From SHVO01 sp041905525 (GTDB lineage Bacteria > Pseudomonadota > Alphaproteobacteria > Rhodospirillales > Rhodospirillaceae): a stretch of DNA of 64,000 nucleotides. This document shows positions 1-9,056 of the stretch, one piece after another. Both the position numbers and the translations under genes were made by a program. Every line of letters begins with the position of its first letter. The first letter of the stretch is position 1. The notes beneath the pieces were generated by a model that saw nothing but the letters and a program-made list of their open reading frames with translations, was not told the origin of the DNA and did no database searches. The stretch covers positions 16,770 to 80,769 of the forward strand of contig JAYRKY010000015.1 in NCBI GenBank assembly GCA_041905525.1, given 5' to 3'.

Positions 1-2
1 CT

Positions 3-860
3 CTGGATCGCGACGGCAACGTGTTTCATTACCGGGAGCGCGCCAACTATCCGGCGGATGGGCAGAAGGTTGTCGATCTGGTGGTCGATATCGCCCGCCT
101 GACGAAACTCGAGAGCAAGACAAGTCAGCCGGAGCGATATGCTCGCCTCGACTTGCAGGACCCGACGGAGAAGGGTTCGAACGCGAAGCAGGTCACACTG
201 CTGGACACCAATGGGAAAGAGATGGCGACCCTGATCGTCGGAAAGCGGAAATACACGCTCGGCGGTAAGGAGGGCGGGACTTATATCCGGTTGCCCGGCG
301 ACGCCCAGACGTGGCTTGCCCTCGGTGAGGTGAACCCCGGCGTGGCGCCGCGCGACTGGATCGCCAAGGATGTCATGGATGTGCCCGACGCGGCCGTGAA
401 ACGGGTCACCGTCACGACGCCGAAGGGCGAGCGCGTGATCGCGGCGCGGGGCGCCGACGAGAAGTTCGTCATCGAGAATCTTCCCAAGAACGTTTCTCTG
501 GAAAGCGAGTTCACCGCCGAGGAATACGGCCGGATTCTCGCGGGACTCCAGGCGGAGGATGTCGCGCCGGCCGACCAAGTGAGCTTCCCGAAGGACAAAA
601 CCTATACGACCGTTGTCGAGACGGTCGAAGGCTCCACGATCACGGTCGACATGACCGACGTTAACGAGCAGCAGAGCTGGATCCGGGTCTCCGCCGCTCC
701 GGCTCCAGGCTTAAACGCCGAAAGCAGCGCCGCGAAGGCGATGGCCGGCATCAATGCCCGCGGGCAGGGACGGGTTTTCCAGATCCCGGCTTATAAGACC
801 GCGATTATGAAGCGGACGCTGGCCGACCTGCGCAGCAAACCGGAGCAGGCCCGGAAATAG
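3..860 (+). CDS. DUF4340 domain protein, 5' end outside window
   Basis: Open from the first bases of the window (codons L-D-R-D-G-N-V-F before the first possible start, a GTG at 21), so the N-terminus lies outside. The visible 285 residues match the DUF4340 type: a beta-rich envelope protein with the stretches LTKLESKTSQPERYARLDL, then ATLIVGKRKYTLGGKEGGTY and WLALGEVNPGVAPRDWIAKD. In known genomes DUF4340 proteins follow gliding-type ABC transporter subunits (GldG-like auxiliary component), so the missing upstream neighbours are probably such genes. The molecular role is not established. Family call from memory of the conserved core; fairly sure. Confidence 0.75.
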   Translation: MDRDGNVFHYRERANYPADGQKVVDLVVDIARLTKLESKTSQPERYARLDLQDPTEKGSNAKQVTLLDTNGKEMATLIVGKRKYTLGGKEGGTYIRLPGDAQTWLALGEVNPGVAPRDWIAKDVMDVPDAAVKRVTVTTPKGERVIAARGADEKFVIENLPKNVSLESEFTAEEYGRILAGLQAEDVAPADQVSFPKDKTYTTVVETVEGSTITVDMTDVNEQQSWIRVSAAPAPGLNAESSAAKAMAGINARGQGRVFQIPAYKTAIMKRTLADLRSKPEQARK

Positions 861-931
861 GCAGAGTTTAACTTTGCTGGATTTTCCCGTTTAGCCGGTG
901 CACGATTATCGCCGGGAATGGGGAGACCGGC

Positions 932-1126
932 ATGGGGAAGTTTGCCTTGATTCAAGCCACCTACGCGGTGACGGGGATCTTGTTTTTCGTCCGCGACCTG
1001 ATGGTCGTCAGGGCGCCGATGGACAAGGCGATGATCAACGCCTTTATCTGGCCGTACGCTCAATTTGAGGTGATGAAAGCTTACGTGCTGAACTGGCTGA
1101 ATACGGCGCTGTCCGCGATCCAGTAG
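932..1126 (+). CDS. small membrane-associated hypothetical protein
   Basis: 64 residues starting at ATG 932. An earlier ATG at 918 is out of frame. The N-terminal third (residues 4-27) is hydrophobic and may be a membrane helix; a second amphipathic stretch follows (FIWPYAQFEVMKAYVLNWLN). It lies 72 bases after the DUF4340 gene on the same strand and converges with the small minus-strand gene ending at 1127, with no gap. I recognise no family. Codon use resembles the neighbours, so it is probably real, but function is unknown. Confidence 0.5.
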   Translation: MGKFALIQATYAVTGILFFVRDLMVVRAPMDKAMINAFIWPYAQFEVMKAYVLNWLNTALSAIQ

Positions 1127-1273
1127 TCAGTCGACGGAACGCGCGCTCTTCCACCGCGCATAGGCCTCGCGAAGACGCTGGCGGCGGAGCTGGCATCCTT
1201 TGCAGGGCAGGGCCAGGGCCAGGATGACAATGGCCGCGACGCCGATGGCCCATGTCAGCAGAAACAGCGTCAT
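1127..1273 (-). CDS. 48-aa membrane protein coupled to ferredoxin gene
   Basis: The reading frame starts at ATG 1273, sharing an ATGA with the stop of the upstream ferredoxin gene, which suggests translational coupling. Residues 2-22 form one hydrophobic helix (MTLFLLTWAIGVAAIVILAL), followed by P-C-K-G-C and a strongly basic tail rich in R and K. The C-x-x-C pair just after the helix could bind metal or take part in redox chemistry, but that is inference. No family recognised. The four-base overlap and the membrane-helix pattern argue for a true small gene. Confidence 0.5.
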   Translation of the reverse strand: MTLFLLTWAIGVAAIVILALALPCKGCQLRRQRLREAYARWKSARSVD

Positions 1274-1623
1274 GGCGCGGGCGCGTCCGCCTCGGCGGGA
1301 AGAGCTCCACGCCGTTCGGCCTCTGCACGGATCGCGCTCATCACCCGTGCAATCGCTGCGGCGTCGACCTCGCCTTCCAGACTGATAAAGTCGCCCCCTT
1401 GAATCTTGATGGTGGGACCGTGCAGACAATTGTTCATGCACGGCCCGCGCGTGATTGAGGCCGGCAGACGCTCCTCCATGATCTGCCGCTCGAGGGCATC
1501 GGCCAAGCCACGGCTGCCGCGTCCGCCGCAGGATGGGAGCTTATCGGTGTTCAGCCGCTTATTGATGCACACCCGCACGGCGAAAAGCGGCTTCGGAACG
1601 GGAATCCAGTCTGCGTCAATCAT
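1270..1623 (-). CDS. thioredoxin-like [2Fe-2S] ferredoxin
   Basis: 117 residues with four cysteines at 19, 32, 62 and 66 (C-x12-C-x29-C-x3-C), the spacing of thioredoxin-fold [2Fe-2S] ferredoxins. Visible segments are VRVCINKRL, LPSCGGRGS and GPCMNNCLHGP. These proteins carry electrons in the cytosol; the partner here is not evident. The gene ends in an ATGA overlap with a 48-codon membrane protein, so the two are probably one unit. Start ATG 1623 gives a compact N-terminus that reaches the first cysteine quickly, as in the family. Confidence 0.75.
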   Translation of the reverse strand: MIDADWIPVPKPLFAVRVCINKRLNTDKLPSCGGRGSRGLADALERQIMEERLPASITRGPCMNNCLHGPTIKIQGGDFISLEGEVDAAAIARVMSAIRAEAERRGALPAEADAPAP

Positions 1624-1632
1624 CCAACACCG

Positions 1633-2082
1633 TTAGTCCAAGGCGAGCGCGGCTTCAATTATCCGCTGCGTCTCACTCCACAGCCCGTAGGCCGCCAAGT
1701 CTTCAATAGCCACCCATCGGGCGTCCATCGCGTCATCGCCCGCACGAGGCTCTCCGGCGGCCCATTCGGCGCGGAAGTCAACGAGGGTCCAATGGCCGGT
1801 GACCGCCCCGCCCGCTCTGCTGATGCCGTCGACCACATCGATGAGGCGCAGATTGCGCACGGTGACGCCGGTTTCTTCCAAGACCTCGCGCGCCGCCGTT
1901 TCGCGGATGGTCTCGCCCCACTCCTGGCGCCCACCCGGAATGCTCCACTCGCCCGCCCGCGGCGGATTGCCACGCCGGATCAAGAGCACTTCGACACCGG
2001 ACGGACCGGTACGCGTGACGACGGCGCCGATGCCGACCGAAGGGCGTTGCCGTTCACCGCTTGGGACAGGGGGTTCAACCAT
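1633..2082 (-). CDS. NUDIX hydrolase
   Basis: The NUDIX box is plain: G-G-R-Q-E-W-G-E-T then R-E-V-L-E-E-T-G-V, which fits GX5EX7REUXEEXGU and supplies the metal-binding glutamates. The protein probably cleaves a nucleoside diphosphate-linked compound in the cytosol; the substrate cannot be read from sequence. I place the start at ATG 2082 (MVEPPVPSGE, 149 aa) rather than 2118, because the longer form would overlap the divergent DUF502 gene and adds a cysteine-rich, non-family N-terminus. The two genes then diverge across 14 bases. Confidence 0.8.
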   Translation of the reverse strand: MVEPPVPSGERQRPSVGIGAVVTRTGPSGVEVLLIRRGNPPRAGEWSIPGGRQEWGETIRETAAREVLEETGVTVRNLRLIDVVDGISRAGGAVTGHWTLVDFRAEWAAGEPRAGDDAMDARWVAIEDLAAYGLWSETQRIIEAALALD

Positions 2083-2096
2083 GCGAAGATGATGGC

Positions 2097-2762
2097 ATGA
2101 ACACAGTTCCTCCTCCAATGCCTCTCCCGCACGACGGGCGTCATCCGGTCGTGACCCGGCTGCGCAATTATTTTCTGGCCGGCGTCCTGATCACCGCGCC
2201 CATCGCCATTACGCTGTACGTCACTTGGTCCCTGGTGGACTACATCGACGCCGCCGTCACAAGCCTGCTGCCGGAGGCGATCAATCCACGCACCTACCTC
2301 GATGTCCCCGGCGTCGGGATTGTTATTCTGGTGGTGTTCCTGACTTTTGTCGGCTTTGTGACCGCGAACTATTTGGGGCGCATGGCGGTTCGGATCGGCG
2401 AGGGCATCCTCAACCGGATGCCGGTGATCCGCAGTTTCTATGGCGCGGTGAAGCAGATCTTCGAGACGGTCCTGTCGAAGCAGACCCAGTCGTTCCGCGA
2501 AGTCGTCATGCTTGAGTATCCGCGCAAGGAGATGTGGGCGCTTGGGTTTGTGATCGGCCGCGCGCCGCCCGAGGTCCAGACCAAAATGGAAGAGGAAATC
2601 TACAGCGTGTTCATTCCGACGATGTCGTTCACGTCGGGTTACCTGGTCTTTTGTCCGCGCAAGGACATGACGAAGGTTGAAATGACGATCGAAGAAGCGC
2701 TGAAGATGATTGTGTCCGGCGGGATTGTCGTGCCGGCGGCGAAGAACGTTACCCGGACCTGA
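2097..2762 (+). CDS. DUF502 family membrane protein
   Basis: 221 residues from ATG 2097. Two hydrophobic helices are visible, about residues 22-45 (FLAGVLITAPIAITLYVTW) and 68-94 (VGIVILVVFLTFVGFV), followed by the conserved soluble region with PVIRSFYGAVKQIFETV, TSGYLVFCPRK and GGIVVP. This matches the DUF502 family, relatives of plant LIKE COV proteins, whose bacterial role is not settled. The 3' end overlaps the convergent recG end by 14 bases. In-frame TTG 2061 is a poorer start because it would run through the NUDIX start. Confidence 0.85.
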   Translation: MNTVPPPMPLPHDGRHPVVTRLRNYFLAGVLITAPIAITLYVTWSLVDYIDAAVTSLLPEAINPRTYLDVPGVGIVILVVFLTFVGFVTANYLGRMAVRIGEGILNRMPVIRSFYGAVKQIFETVLSKQTQSFREVVMLEYPRKEMWALGFVIGRAPPEVQTKMEEEIYSVFIPTMSFTSGYLVFCPRKDMTKVEMTIEEALKMIVSGGIVVPAAKNVTRT

Positions 2763-4851
2763 GGGTTCGCACCGCTTCGTCCTGTTGAAACAGATAGAGG
2801 AGCGTGCGCAGCGCCTGGCCGCGCGGGGTCTCCAGGTTGGGGTCGCGGGCGATGATCAGTTTCGCATCGTCGCGCGCGGCGGCCAGCAGTTCGCCGTGCA
2901 CCATGATGTCCGCGAGCCTGAAGTCCGGCAGTCCGCTTTGACGGGTTCCCAGCACTTCGCCGCCGCCGCGCAGACGCAAATCCTCTTCGGCAATCACAAA
3001 TCCATCCTCGGTGTCGCGCAAGGTCGACAGGCGCGCTTTCGCCGTTTCGGTCAGAGGCCCTGCGTAGAGTAGAAGGCAGTGGCCCGGCTTTCCGCCGCGC
3101 CCGACGCGGCCACGAAGCTGGTGAAGCTGAGCGAGCCCGAAACGCTCGGCATGTTCGATGACGATGATGGTGGCGTCGGGCACGTCCACGCCCACTTCGA
3201 TCACGGTTGTCGCCACAAGAATCTGGCAGGCTTGATCCTTGGCGGCAAACCGCTCCATCGCGGCATCCTTGTCGGCGGCCTTCATTTGGCCGTGGAGCAA
3301 TGCGACTTTCTCACCGAAGCGTTCCTTGAGGAGTGTGTAGCGCTCTTCGGCGGCGGCAAGGTCGCTGGTCTCGGACTCTTCGACCAAGGGGCAAACCCAA
3401 TACACTTTCGCGCCGTTACCGATCGCGCGGCTGACGCCGCCGATGGTTTCATCGAGGCGCTCGAGATTGATGAGTCGCGTGTCGACCGGGGCCCGCCCCG
3501 GCGGCTTTTCATCCAGGCGCGAGACATCCATGTCGCCGTACGCGGTTAGAGCCAGCGTACGCGGGATCGGCGTGGCCGTCATGACGAGGACGTCGGTGCC
3601 GCTCCCCTTGTCGGCCAGATCGAGACGCTGATGCACCCCGAAGCGGTGCTGCTCGTCGATGACGGCGAGTGCGAGATCGTGAAACTCGACGTCCTTCTGG
3701 AAGAGGGCGTGCGTTCCAATCACGATGTTCACCGCGCCGCTCGCGACGTCGCCGAGGATCGAGGCGCGGGCGGCGCCCTTCGTCCGGCCGGTCAGAACCT
3801 CAAGCCGAAGACCTAGGGCCTCTGCATAGGGGCGCAAGGACTCTCCGTGCTGTTGGGCAAGAATTTCGGTCGGCGCCATCAGCGCCGCCTGTCCGCCGGC
3901 TTCCACTGCGTTCAGCATCGACATCAACGCGACGACGGTCTTCCCGCTGCCGACGTCGCCCTGCAGGAGGCGCAGCATCCGGTTCTCACCGGCCATATCG
4001 GCGTAGATCTCCTCCAGGGTGCGGCGCTGTGCGCCGGTCAGCTGGTACGGCAGGGCCGCTTCGGCTTTCTGACGCAGATGTCCATCGCCATGAAGCGTGC
4101 GTCCGCGCCGTGACCGGCTCTTGAGGCGCACAAGCGCCAGGGCGAGTTGATTCGACAGAAGTTCATCGAACGCCAGCCGTTGGCGAGCGGAGGTCGTGGC
4201 CAGGAGATCGCTTTCCGAGGCTGGACTATGGGCGATGCCAAGAGCGACTTTCCAACTCGGCCAGCCGTTGCGCTGGAGGTACGCGGGATCGATCCACTCC
4301 GGCAGGTCAGGCGCGAGCGCCACGGCGGCGCGCGCCGCCTTGTCGAGAAGCTTAGACGATAAACCTTCCGTCAGGGGGTAGACCGGCTCGACGCGCTTCA
4401 CGTCCTCGATCTGATGAAGCTGCGCGATGTGGTCGGGATGGGTCATCTGGCGCTTACCGTCGAACAGCTCGATCTTGCCGCTCACCACCCGGGTCTCGCC
4501 GGTCGGCAGGACGCGGTGGAGGTAATCCTCCTGGGCATGGAAGAAGACGAGGGTGATACGTCCGGTCTCGTCGCCGCAGGTGATCCGGTATGGGATGCGC
4601 TTGTTGCGCGGCGGGGAGGGTGCGTGCGCCAGTACCTCGACGATGAGGGTGGCGATCTTGCCCGGCGGGGCGTCGCCGATCTTGGGCGAGTAGCGCCGGT
4701 CGATCAGTCCGGCGGGCAGGTGCCACAGAAGGTTCACGACCTTGTCGCCGGCGATCTTCTCCACCAGCTTTCCCAGGCGCGGCCCAATGCCCGGCAAGGT
4801 GGTGACCTTGGCGAAGAGTGGAAACAGGATCTGGGGGCGAAGAAGAGCCAT
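2749..4851 (-). CDS. recG: ATP-dependent DNA helicase RecG
   Basis: 700 residues, the normal length for RecG, which reverses stalled replication forks and processes Holliday junctions. In order: an N-terminal wedge/OB region with LPGIGPRLGKLVEKIAG, Walker A GDVGSGKTVVALMSM, the DEQH box in VIDEQHRFGVHQRLDL, TATPIPRTLALTAYGDMD, helicase motif VI in QLRGRVGRGGKPGHCLLL, and the C-terminal GTRQSGLPDFRLAD typical of RecG. Start ATG 4851 begins MALLRPQILFPLFAKVT. It diverges from sdhE across about 100 bases, a common alphaproteobacterial arrangement. Confidence 0.97.
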   Translation of the reverse strand: MALLRPQILFPLFAKVTTLPGIGPRLGKLVEKIAGDKVVNLLWHLPAGLIDRRYSPKIGDAPPGKIATLIVEVLAHAPSPPRNKRIPYRITCGDETGRITLVFFHAQEDYLHRVLPTGETRVVSGKIELFDGKRQMTHPDHIAQLHQIEDVKRVEPVYPLTEGLSSKLLDKAARAAVALAPDLPEWIDPAYLQRNGWPSWKVALGIAHSPASESDLLATTSARQRLAFDELLSNQLALALVRLKSRSRRGRTLHGDGHLRQKAEAALPYQLTGAQRRTLEEIYADMAGENRMLRLLQGDVGSGKTVVALMSMLNAVEAGGQAALMAPTEILAQQHGESLRPYAEALGLRLEVLTGRTKGAARASILGDVASGAVNIVIGTHALFQKDVEFHDLALAVIDEQHRFGVHQRLDLADKGSGTDVLVMTATPIPRTLALTAYGDMDVSRLDEKPPGRAPVDTRLINLERLDETIGGVSRAIGNGAKVYWVCPLVEESETSDLAAAEERYTLLKERFGEKVALLHGQMKAADKDAAMERFAAKDQACQILVATTVIEVGVDVPDATIIVIEHAERFGLAQLHQLRGRVGRGGKPGHCLLLYAGPLTETAKARLSTLRDTEDGFVIAEEDLRLRGGGEVLGTRQSGLPDFRLADIMVHGELLAAARDDAKLIIARDPNLETPRGQALRTLLYLFQQDEAVRTLRSG

Positions 4852-4950
4852 GGACTCCCGGCTGACAAGTCGGACGTGACCCGTTATACCGGAAGCACCC
4901 CACAGGAGGTCAATTTTGGCCCGTCCTGCGGGAATCTATTGTTTTGGACC

Positions 4951-5229
4951 ATGGACATAGACCGACCCACCGACCCCAGGCGCAAACGCCTTCTGTTCCG
5001 GGCGACCCACCGCGGGACGAAAGAGGCCGATGTGATCATCGGCGGCTTTTTCGGGGAAATGGCGGCGCGCCTGCCGGAGGAACGCCTGGCCGAGGCGGAG
5101 GAGTTCCTTGAACTCTCGGACCTCGACCTGATGGATTGGATCCTGGGGCGAAAACCGGCGCCCGAACGTTGGAACGGGTCTCTCCTGGACGATGTCCTGG
5201 CCTGGGAAAAGAAGCGGCAAGGCGGATAA
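4951..5229 (+). CDS. sdhE: succinate dehydrogenase assembly factor SdhE (DUF339)
   Basis: 92 residues from ATG 4951. The R-G-T-K-E motif in HRGTKEADVIIGGF is the family signature: the RGxxE loop contacts the SdhA flavoprotein and promotes covalent FAD attachment. The acidic helical remainder (LPEERLAEAEEFLEL then DLDLMDWILGRK) also fits the five-helix fold. It sits between recG and mfd, as in many alphaproteobacteria, and its stop is three bases before the mfd start, so the two are co-transcribed. Confidence 0.92.
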   Translation: MDIDRPTDPRRKRLLFRATHRGTKEADVIIGGFFGEMAARLPEERLAEAEEFLELSDLDLMDWILGRKPAPERWNGSLLDDVLAWEKKRQGG

Positions 5230-5232
5230 GGC

Positions 5233-8200
5233 ATGGAAGGTTTTCTCGCCAAGGTGAATGCGCGGATCATTTCCGGCATTCCCGAGGGGTTCGACGCGTT
5301 GGTGCTGGCCGACCGGGCCCGCGAAGCGTTCCGGGATTCGACGTTGCACGTCGCCCGCGACGAACTGCGGCTTGCCGCTCTCACCGAAGCCGTCGCCTTC
5401 TTCGCGCCGGATGTCGAAATCATCACAATCCCGGCGTGGGACTGTCTTCCCTACGACCGCGTTTCGCCGAACTCCGAAGTCGTCGCGCGCCGTATCGATG
5501 CGTTCACCCGCCTGACGTCGCCCCCGGAGCAGGGGCGCTGCCGGCTGGTGATCACAACCGTGAGCGCCATTCTTCAACGCGTACCGAAGGTCGAGACGCT
5601 GCGAAACGCCGCGCTCGAACTCAAGGTGAAGACAACGCTGAACCGAAAGGCTTTCGACACCTTCCTGGCCGCGAACGGTTACTCGCGCGCCGAACAGGTC
5701 ATGGAGCCCGGAGAGTTCGCTGTCCGCGGCGGATTGATCGATCTGTATCCGCCCGGTGCGCCTGAGCCGGTGCGTATCGATTTGTTCGGGGACGACGTCG
5801 AGACCATCCGCACCTTCGATCCTGTCAGCCAACGCACGACCGGCAGCCGCACGAGCGTTTCCCTCAAGCCCATGAGCGAGACCGTCCTCACACCCGAGTC
5901 CATCGCGCGCTTTCGCACGCAGTATCGCGAGCTCTTCGGCGCGGCGGCGGATAACGATGCGCTTTACGAATCAGTCTCCCAGGGCCGGAAGTTCATCGGC
6001 CAGGAGCACTGGCTGCCGCTGTTCCACGACGGGCTCGGCACGATGTTGGACTACCTGCCGAATGCCAGCCTGAGTCTTGATCAGGATATTGAAGAGTCGG
6101 TCGGCGCACGCCTTGAGACGATCCGCGACTATTACGAGGCGCGGCGTATCGTGGACAAGGCAAGCTCGGGGAAAAACGCGCTGTCGATCGAAGAGGGGAT
6201 CGTCTATCACCCGGTGCCGCCGGGGATGATGTTCCTCGATGAAGCGGATTGGATGAATCTTCTGTGCGGCCGCTCGGTCGCGGCTTTCCGGCCTTATGCC
6301 GCGGCGGATGTAGGCGGCGGTGAAGATGCCGGTGGCCGCTTGGGACGAGACTTCGCCGACGTCCGCGCCCGGCCGAACGAAAACGTCTATGAGGCGTTTG
6401 TCGCGCATGTGAAGGCGCAGCAGGCCGAGAACCGCAAGGTCGTACTGGCCGCTGCCAGCGCGGGCTCGAAGCTTCGTCTGACCGGCCTCTTGCGCGATCA
6501 CGGTCAGGAAAAGATCGTCCCGGTCGATACGTGGCGTGAGGCGCTGGAAGCTGATAAGTCGTTGCTGGTCGTGACGGCGGTGCCGCTCGAGCGGGGCTTT
6601 ACGACCAAAGACGTCTCCGTCACCACCGAGCAGGATCTGCTGGGCGACCGTCTGGTGCGCTCCGCCCGGAAGAAGAGACGCGCCGACTCCTTCATTGCCG
6701 ACGCCTCGCAGATCAGCGAAGGCGATCTTATCGTTCACGTCGAGCATGGCATAGGACGTTACGAGGGGCTCGAAACCCTCACGGTCGGCGGTGCGCCTCA
6801 CGATTGCTTGCGCATCACCTACTCGGGCAACGACCGTCTGTACGTTCCGGTCGAGAATATCGATGTGCTATCGCGGTTCGGATCGGAACAAGCCGGCGTG
6901 CAGCTCGACAAGCTCGGCGGCGCAGCCTGGCAGGCCCGCAAGGCGAAGCTGAAGCAGCGCATCCGCGACATGGCCGAGCAACTGATCAAGATCGCGGCGG
7001 ATCGCCAGATTAAGGAAGCGCCGGCCATTGCCCCCGCGGAAGGGCTGTTCGAAGAGTTCTGCGCGCGCTTTCCTTACGCCGAAACCGACGACCAGATCCG
7101 CGCCATCGCCGATACGCTCGACGATCTCGGCAAGGGGCGGCCGATGGATCGCCTGGTGTGCGGCGATGTCGGCTTCGGCAAGACCGAGGTCGCGCTGCGG
7201 GCTGCTTTCGTCGCGGCCATGAGCGGTATGCAAGTGGCGGTCGTCGTGCCGACGACCTTGCTGGCCCGTCAGCACGCGCGCGGATTCACCGAGCGGTTCA
7301 AAGGCTTCCCCTTGCGCATTGCGCAGCTGTCGCGGCTGGTTTCCACCAAGGACGCCGCCGCCGTGAAACAGGGCCTCGCCGACGGTACGATCGATGTTGT
7401 CATTGGAACGCATGCCCTGCTGGCCAAAAGCATTTCATTTAAGGACCTGGGGCTCCTTATCGTCGACGAGGAGCAGCACTTCGGTGTCGCGCACAAGGAA
7501 CGCCTGAAGCAGCTGCGCGCCGAGGTTCACGTCCTGACCCTGACGGCCACACCGATTCCGCGGACGCTGCAGATGGCCCTCAGCGGCGTGCGCGAGATGA
7601 GCCTGATCGCCACCCCGCCGGTGGATCGTCTGGCGGTGCGAACCTTCGTGCTGCCGTTCGACCCGGTGGTCATCCGGGAAGCTATTTTGCGCGAGCGCTT
7701 CCGGGGCGGACAGACCTTCTACGTGTGCCCCCGCGTCGCCGATATCGACGGCGTCGCCGAGCGTCTGCGCAAGGTCGTGCCGGAAGTGAAGTTCGCCGTG
7801 GCCCATGGGCAAATGAGTCCGACGGCGCTCGAGGATGTCATGACGTCCTTCAGCGAGGGCAAATTCGACATTCTCCTGGCCACGAACATCATCGAGTCCG
7901 GGCTCGATATGCCCCAGGTGAATACGATCATTATCCACCGGGCCGACATGTTCGGCCTGTCGGCGCTATACCAGCTGCGCGGCCGCGTCGGCCGTGGCAA
8001 GGCCCGCGGCTATGCCTATCTCACGCTTCCGCCAGATCGGAAGCCCACACCGACGGCGCAGAAGCGCCTGGACGTCATGCAAACGCTCGACAGTCTCGGG
8101 GCGGGCTTCTCGCTGGCCAGCCACGATCTCGACATCCGCGGCGCCGGAAACCTGCTTGGCGACGAGCAATCCGGTCATATCAAGGAAGTCGGGGTCGAAC

Positions 8201-8736
8201 TGTACCAGCATCTCTTGGAGGAGGCCGTGGCGGCTGCGCGGGCGGGAGAAGACGAGGGGGCCGCGCCCGCGTCCGAAGAGTGGTCGCCTCAGATCAACAC
8301 GGGGGCGCCGGTGCTTATCCCGGAGACCTACGTCAAAGACCTGGGGATTCGTCTTTCGCTTTACCGCCGGATCGGCGGGTTGGCCGACCGGGACGAGATC
8401 GACGCATTCGCCGCCGAACTCATCGACCGCTTTGGACCGTTGCCGCCGGAAGTGGAAAACCTGCTCGACGTGGTTGGCATCAAGGCGCTTTGCCGCAAGG
8501 CGAACGTGGAGAAGGTCGATGCCGGACCGAAGGGTGCGGTTGTCTCACTGAAGAACAACCTGTTCCCGAACCCGGCCGGATTGGTGGATTTCATCGGCGA
8601 GCAGGCGGGGACCGTGAAGCTGCGTCCCGATCAGAAGATCGTGTTTATTCGCCCGTGGGAAACGCCCAGCGCGCGGATCAAGGGACTTCAGACGGTCCTG
8701 GGACGAATGGCGAAGCTGGCGGAAAAAGCCGCTTAG
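5233..8736 (+). CDS. mfd: transcription-repair coupling factor Mfd
   Basis: 1167 residues, full length for Mfd, the translocase that removes stalled RNA polymerase and recruits UvrA. N-terminal UvrB-like part (WDCLPYDRVSPNSEVVARR), RNA polymerase interaction domain around residues 490-560 (GDLIVHVEHGIGRYEGLETL), then RecG-like motor motifs: Walker A GDVGFGKTEVALRAAF, DEEQ in IVDEEQHFGV, TATPIPRTLQMALSGVREM, QLRGRVGRGKARGYAYL, and the TRCF domain at the C-terminus (GIRLSLYRRIGGL). ATG 5233 is three bases after the sdhE stop. Confidence 0.97.
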   Translation: MEGFLAKVNARIISGIPEGFDALVLADRAREAFRDSTLHVARDELRLAALTEAVAFFAPDVEIITIPAWDCLPYDRVSPNSEVVARRIDAFTRLTSPPEQGRCRLVITTVSAILQRVPKVETLRNAALELKVKTTLNRKAFDTFLAANGYSRAEQVMEPGEFAVRGGLIDLYPPGAPEPVRIDLFGDDVETIRTFDPVSQRTTGSRTSVSLKPMSETVLTPESIARFRTQYRELFGAAADNDALYESVSQGRKFIGQEHWLPLFHDGLGTMLDYLPNASLSLDQDIEESVGARLETIRDYYEARRIVDKASSGKNALSIEEGIVYHPVPPGMMFLDEADWMNLLCGRSVAAFRPYAAADVGGGEDAGGRLGRDFADVRARPNENVYEAFVAHVKAQQAENRKVVLAAASAGSKLRLTGLLRDHGQEKIVPVDTWREALEADKSLLVVTAVPLERGFTTKDVSVTTEQDLLGDRLVRSARKKRRADSFIADASQISEGDLIVHVEHGIGRYEGLETLTVGGAPHDCLRITYSGNDRLYVPVENIDVLSRFGSEQAGVQLDKLGGAAWQARKAKLKQRIRDMAEQLIKIAADRQIKEAPAIAPAEGLFEEFCARFPYAETDDQIRAIADTLDDLGKGRPMDRLVCGDVGFGKTEVALRAAFVAAMSGMQVAVVVPTTLLARQHARGFTERFKGFPLRIAQLSRLVSTKDAAAVKQGLADGTIDVVIGTHALLAKSISFKDLGLLIVDEEQHFGVAHKERLKQLRAEVHVLTLTATPIPRTLQMALSGVREMSLIATPPVDRLAVRTFVLPFDPVVIREAILRERFRGGQTFYVCPRVADIDGVAERLRKVVPEVKFAVAHGQMSPTALEDVMTSFSEGKFDILLATNIIESGLDMPQVNTIIIHRADMFGLSALYQLRGRVGRGKARGYAYLTLPPDRKPTPTAQKRLDVMQTLDSLGAGFSLASHDLDIRGAGNLLGDEQSGHIKEVGVELYQHLLEEAVAAARAGEDEGAAPASEEWSPQINTGAPVLIPETYVKDLGIRLSLYRRIGGLADRDEIDAFAAELIDRFGPLPPEVENLLDVVGIKALCRKANVEKVDAGPKGAVVSLKNNLFPNPAGLVDFIGEQAGTVKLRPDQKIVFIRPWETPSARIKGLQTVLGRMAKLAEKAA

Positions 8737-9020
8737 GCGCTGGCGAGGCGGCCCGCGAGAGTCGGCGTTGCGGTGGCGGGCTTTTTCGCCGCCGCCAAGT
8801 CCGCCTGCTCCTTTTCGAGGAAGCGCATCGCGATGCGGACACGATCCCGATCTTCCGGGCTCGCGAACACAACATTGAAGATGCGGAGCTGCGGCAGCAC
8901 GGTCGGATCGTGCGCAATCATTTCAATTTCGAAGGGAGCCTTGCAAGCTTTCGCGACAACGGCCTCGAACTTCGAGGGGTTGAACGTCACTTTGAATGCG
9001 TGATCGCAGGGGTATGACAT
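8733..9020 (-). CDS. conserved hypothetical protein, 95 aa
   Basis: Begins MSYPCDHAFKVTFNPSKF at ATG 9020 and ends with an Ala-rich tail. The body (KACKAPFEIEMIAHDPTVLP, then IFNVVFASPEDRDRVRIAMR) is a mixed alpha/beta cytosolic protein with no membrane segment. I do not recognise the family. Its stop overlaps the mfd stop by three bases (convergent). Longer in-frame starts exist at 9041 and 9128, but the region ahead of 9020 is of poor coding character and holds a hairpin that covers the ribosome site of this start (see findings). Confidence 0.65.
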   Translation of the reverse strand: MSYPCDHAFKVTFNPSKFEAVVAKACKAPFEIEMIAHDPTVLPQLRIFNVVFASPEDRDRVRIAMRFLEKEQADLAAAKKPATATPTLAGRLASA

Positions 9021-9027
9021 CGCGTGA

Positions 9028-9056
9028 CCTTCGCAGTACATGAAAAAGAGCGAAGG
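9028..9056 (-). promoter_or_regulatory. hairpin covering the ribosome site of the 95-aa gene
   Basis: On the minus strand a 7-bp stem CCTTCGC / GCGAAGG closes a 15-base U-rich loop. The GAAGG Shine-Dalgarno-like bases lie in the 3' arm, seven bases before ATG 9020. Pairing is visible directly; a role in translation control is inference. Confidence 0.35.
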
